Source: Sphagnum compactum (lineage: Eukaryota > Bryophyta > Sphagnopsida > Sphagnales). From it: a stretch of DNA of 64,000 nt. The translations under genes and the position numbers were made by a program. The notes below the pieces were generated by a model. That model was not told where the DNA came from. It saw only the letters and a list, made by a program, of their open reading frames with translations, and ran no database searches. Location of the stretch: contig OZ234502.1 of the NCBI GenBank assembly GCA_965153455.1, forward strand, positions 12,369,495 through 12,433,494, given 5' to 3'. Shown here in pieces: positions 60,360 to 64,000 of this stretch (position 1 is the first letter of the stretch; each line of letters opens with the position of its first letter).

Positions 60360-62340
60360 AATGAGTGAACACTTAAGAGCTAAATCTCTTGGAGTTTAGT
60401 AACCATACATTTTTTGCAATTGGTCTTTAAAGAGTTTAGATGCCCTTCAACCATAGCACTACTAGGCCTTTGTAGCACTAGATTTTGAGCTCAAATGAAA
60501 AAGTTATGACCCCCCAAAGTGAAGGGGGTCATGTTGTTTGAAAAAAATTGAATAAACACATTAAACTTTTATCTTCATGTGTTTTATTACCTATGAACAA
60601 ACATTTGAAACCTTATGTTAAGACACATGTCATCCTATAAACATGAGATTAATAATTTAATTAAATGTAATTTATTTTTTTATTATCGTTCAATTTTTTT
60701 AAAAAAACTTGTAATAAGCCCAAATATTTGCAATAGCAGTTGCATAATCATGTGGAGTTTAAGGTTTTGAATTAGGGATCTTTTGAATAGTAACTTAATA
60801 TAGTAACATTGATGACCCTGGTGACACCACTTGGGGTAATACGTAGTTCTATCCTTGGATTTAAAGGAAAAATGTTATGGTGTTGTTGCCACAATTATCT
60901 CTAGGTTTAGACCTCTCCTTGCTTCTTTCTCTTGCTCATCTTTCTCCCTCATGTTTGTTTCAAGCTTTCCTTCTATGTCCCTCTTTATTTCTTTGTTTTT
61001 ACTCCCTTTTTAATGTTGAACTTCTCTTTTAGGAAGTTGACTTTCTTTCTTTAAATCTATGTGTGTCCAAGTCCAAGGAGTGTTGCAACGTTCTTTCTCT
61101 AAATCTTTGTGTGTCCAAGTCTAGGAAGCCCATGATGCTCCGTTTTTGAGTCTTTTTATATGTGTCCCTCTTAGATGCCATTGCTTACATTTTATGTGCA
61201 TTTTTAGGAAAATGACATCTATGCCATCACTTATGCTTTGTGCACCTTTACTTGTGCGCCTTTCCAAAAAAGGCGATATCTACCATCACTATGCTCTATA
61301 CACCTCTACTTAATGTACCTTTCTAAGAAGACAACGTTGACACCACCATCACCAATGTTCTTTTGTTGACTATTTGTGCATGTCTATGCATTATCTCTTG
61401 TAAACGCTTGTCTGTGAATGCTTAGGACACCATCGCTAAAAGTTGCTAACGTTCCCTTGTCAACAACTCCCTCATTGATGGTCCCCATCCCTAATGTTCT
61501 TTCGTCACAAGCTAACGATCCTTCAAATAAACTCCTTAGCAAATTTTCTCTCCAACAAACCGAGTGTCTATGCGCACTATGTGCCTAAGTTGCCATCTCT
61601 ATAACCTCTTCACTAAGGTCATCACTGTTGACACATATAGGAGACCATCGTTATTAACAGAGATTGGAGGCCATTGCATTAACGCAAACATCACCATCTA
61701 CAATTTTTTTTTGCTTCTCATTCGCAATTTGTGTTTGCCGTTTGTGTCTTGCTCTTTGTCATTTTTTCCTTAGCTTTACCTTTACTCCCTATACCTCACT
61801 CCTTATCTTCACCTTATCCCTTTGTCTAGACCTTACTCCTTGTATTTACCATACTTGGCTTATGTGTATTTTCCTTTTGTTCTTTAGATATCTCCTCTTT
61901 GACTAGCCATTAGAACCCACCACAAACCCTCTTTCATTTACAATACTTAAATGGAAGGTTGCAATTTTGCCGAGACATGCCCAACAAGCTGCATTTTTTC
62001 CTTTCTTTGTTGTTAAACATTTTTCTGTAGTGTAGAGGTGATTCCTAAGCCAAACCCCATGTAGCCTATAAGATGAGTTCAATACCCAACTTTGAAGTTA
62101 TTGTGAAATCTTTCACCGCCAACCCTAATAGAAGTAGCAGACCATGCTTCATTAAACTTAACTCTATCCTCTTTTTCGATTATCCTTTGAGTTGTTCGCT
62201 CAGCTTGGATGAATTGTGTACCTCCAACCCTTCTGGACTTTTTATCTTCCCTTTCTTTAGCTTTCTATTCCTTCAATTTATCTACAATTTCTTTGTCCAT
62301 AGCCATTAGTCTGATGTTACCACATGTGAACTAATATAAT
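60360..62340. other. Pyrimidine-rich intergenic sequence
   Basis: Includes CT-rich stretches (60900-61020) and words repeated around 'tgttctttcgtca' and 'ccaccatcacc'. The plus-strand frames 61564-61906 and 62073-62309 are low-complexity and unassigned. Confidence 0.5.
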
Positions 62341-62343
62341 CCA

Positions 62344-63783
62344 TTAGTGGTTCGTTTCTTTGTCTTTTCCTGGTTGGTAATGCAAGTAGTGATTATAGGT
62401 GAGCCAATCCTTTTCTTCATTATGATTTGAACCAATTAGGTATTCTAGTTCTAGAGTAACATCTTCCAAGTCCACCACTAATTGATCTCCTTTATGGTTG
62501 TTTGTTGTTATGTTAGGACTATTTGGCATTTCGACATAGTAATGTGGAATGGGTGAAGGGGGCACTCATGAGTACTTGGAAGTTCTATTTGAAAGGTTTT
62601 TCAATGTTTAGCAATTTTGTGATAGCTTCATCCTCATTGTTGCTAGACTCATCTATTGCATATGAATGGTATGAGTTCATGTTCTTCTTCTGTTGTTGTA
62701 GTGTATACATCACTTGGACCAAATTTTCCAACCATGGTTGCAGAATTTAATGGTCAAATTCCAAAAACCCTAAACCTTGATTTTATATTATCTTTTTTCA
62801 AGGATTGTTGCAAGGCCTTCATGTCCACCCATGCTGCTAGTGTAGTTTTGTTTGGTTCAAGATAAAAAATTTCGCCATGGTAGAGTTTATTTATTTTCTA
62901 AAAGATGTTTTGAATGGTTTGAAGCAAGTGACATCCAATGGCTACAACACATATGAAGTATGAGTAAGGTGACCATGTTTAACCCAAACCTCTGTTGTTT
63001 GTTTTAATGTTTATATTGTAATTTGAAAACCATGCCCATTCAAAATCAAAAGATGTTGATTTTCTTGAAAAACCCCCCTTGGAATAGATCTAAAGAAAAA
63101 AAACTAGCCATTGCTTGAAAAGGTAAACGACAATCCAAGCCTTTTTCTACATTGCCATGCATATTCCTAGTCTACAATTTCGAATGTAGTATTTTGGCAT
63201 CCTTGAACTTTTGAAAATGTAAAATGTAAGCAATGTTGTCGTTGTAACATTAACAACACAATTCACTGAATTCCTATCTCATTTGAATTCCAAATGTGAT
63301 TTATTGCATATTTATGTAGTGTGTACAAGTTTTCCAAGTTGGAATAGAAGGTATGGCATGTTTTTTTAGTGAGTCCTTTTACCCTAAAAACCTTTAGTCC
63401 TTATGCAAGTCGAATATTGATATCTAAATGACAATTTTTAAATTAACACCATCAGTTTGCTTTTGGAACATCATTCCGAAATGGGGTAGATCTGGTTTGT
63501 ATGCTTTTAACAACCTTCAACTTTAGTTGTTGCAGGGTGATAGATAATCCAACAATTTGCATGTTCAAAACCCAAGTGACAATTGTTGCATCCTGATGTT
63601 CTATTATTACACCTTGGGGTCCCACTTTCTTGCTTCTAGTTCTACCATTGAAATGATTTGAAAGTGAAAGAAATGGAATGTTCCACTTTTCACAAAGAAG
63701 TGTGTCCAATCTCCATTGCATCCATAACATCTTTTAAATGTTGATCTGTCCATTTGGCTCGTTTAATTGCATTAGGTATTCTA
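62344..63783 (-). pseudogene. CENP-B/pogo-like DDE transposase, nearly full length, broken
   Basis: Minus-strand blocks in order: KRAKWTDQHLKDVMDAMEIG (N-terminal psq-type helix-turn-helix), NHFNGRTRSKKVGPQGVI, IVTWVLNMQIVGLSITLQQL and TPFRNDVPKAN (CENP-B-type DNA-binding domain), FYSNLENLYTLHKYAINHIW followed by NSNE, then LLILNGHGFQIT (the 'LDGHGSH' catalytic box with Asp changed to Asn), PLDVTCFKPFKTSFRK and a C-terminal PLNSATMVGKFGPSDVY. The tail to 62344 is acidic (VVDLEDVTLELEYL). The length, about 1.44 kb, fits a whole transposase. Several stops and frameshifts and the lost catalytic Asp show it is dead. Terminal inverted repeats and the TA duplication were not located. Confidence 0.8.
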
Positions 63784-64000
63784 TTAGTTCTAGTTAGCCT
63801 TTGTATTTCTATTATGGGAGGATGACATTGCTACTATGTTGGTGTTTGAGTTGGTTGTGACTATGGAGTTTTTTGCATTGTTGGGGTGATTGTGGTGATA
63901 AGTTTTAGAGGTCGATTTTCTTGTTATACACAAATAATACTTGAAATGCCACTTTATTGCTTTCATGACACATTCAAATGTGTTGTAATGCAGTTTGTTA
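63784..64000. other. Window edge, no feature recognised
   Basis: Low-complexity sequence beyond the 5' end of the transposase remnant. It may include the element terminus, which I could not identify. Confidence 0.4.

Overview
The window looks like nuclear DNA of a land plant with a large, repeat-rich genome. It is AT-rich, has GT-AG introns, Ty3/gypsy and Ty1/copia retrotransposons, pogo-type transposase remnants, degenerate telomere-like (TTTAGGG) stretches, and Bet v 1/major-latex-protein-like genes. I cannot name the species or tell a fern, gymnosperm or bryophyte from the sequence. Most of the 64 kb is mobile or decayed DNA. The only intact host genes I can support are two copies of one three-exon gene for a 302-residue protein with two Bet v 1-type domains.

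Positions 1-10245: a 9.0-kb Ty3/gypsy element (1091-10106, minus strand, 951-bp LTRs about 3% diverged) sits inside an older minus-strand remnant of a Helitron-type polyprotein. OTU-protease-like sequence lies on both sides of it and a DUF6570-like Cys-rich segment lies at the left edge. The retroelement carries three frameshifts, one nonsense codon and a nested 734-bp insertion with a 9-bp target duplication.

Positions 10250-21030: mostly unassignable AT-rich DNA, ending in an 81-bp minisatellite (20487-21030). Positions 21031-33214: a 12.2-kb cassette bounded by 1.36-kb inverted repeats. It contains tandem arrays and the minus-strand Bet v 1 gene (27846-29263). Positions 33215-42211: a Ty1/copia remnant with a 3' LTR, a decayed DUF1338 (2-oxoadipate dioxygenase-like) gene, and the start of a segment duplicated again near 52-56 kb. 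Positions 42212-49720: an inverted copy of the cassette interior with the plus-strand Bet v 1 gene (44138-45555). The two genes are divergent and almost identical, and their exons translate identically, while the outer arms are much more diverged.

Positions 49330-56140: 40-bp tandem arrays, then a direct second copy of the 39.9-43.4 kb segment. Positions 56147-58730: a DDE transposase fragment on the plus strand and a multi-exon sorting nexin (SNX2-type) pseudogene on the minus strand. Positions 58730-64000: degenerate short repeats, unassigned sequence and a nearly full-length but broken CENP-B/pogo-like transposase (62344-63783, minus).

The genes do not form a pathway. The window records successive insertion, segmental duplication in both orientations, and probable homogenisation of a duplicated ligand-binding-protein gene. 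All family calls rest on motif recognition by eye; no database search was run.
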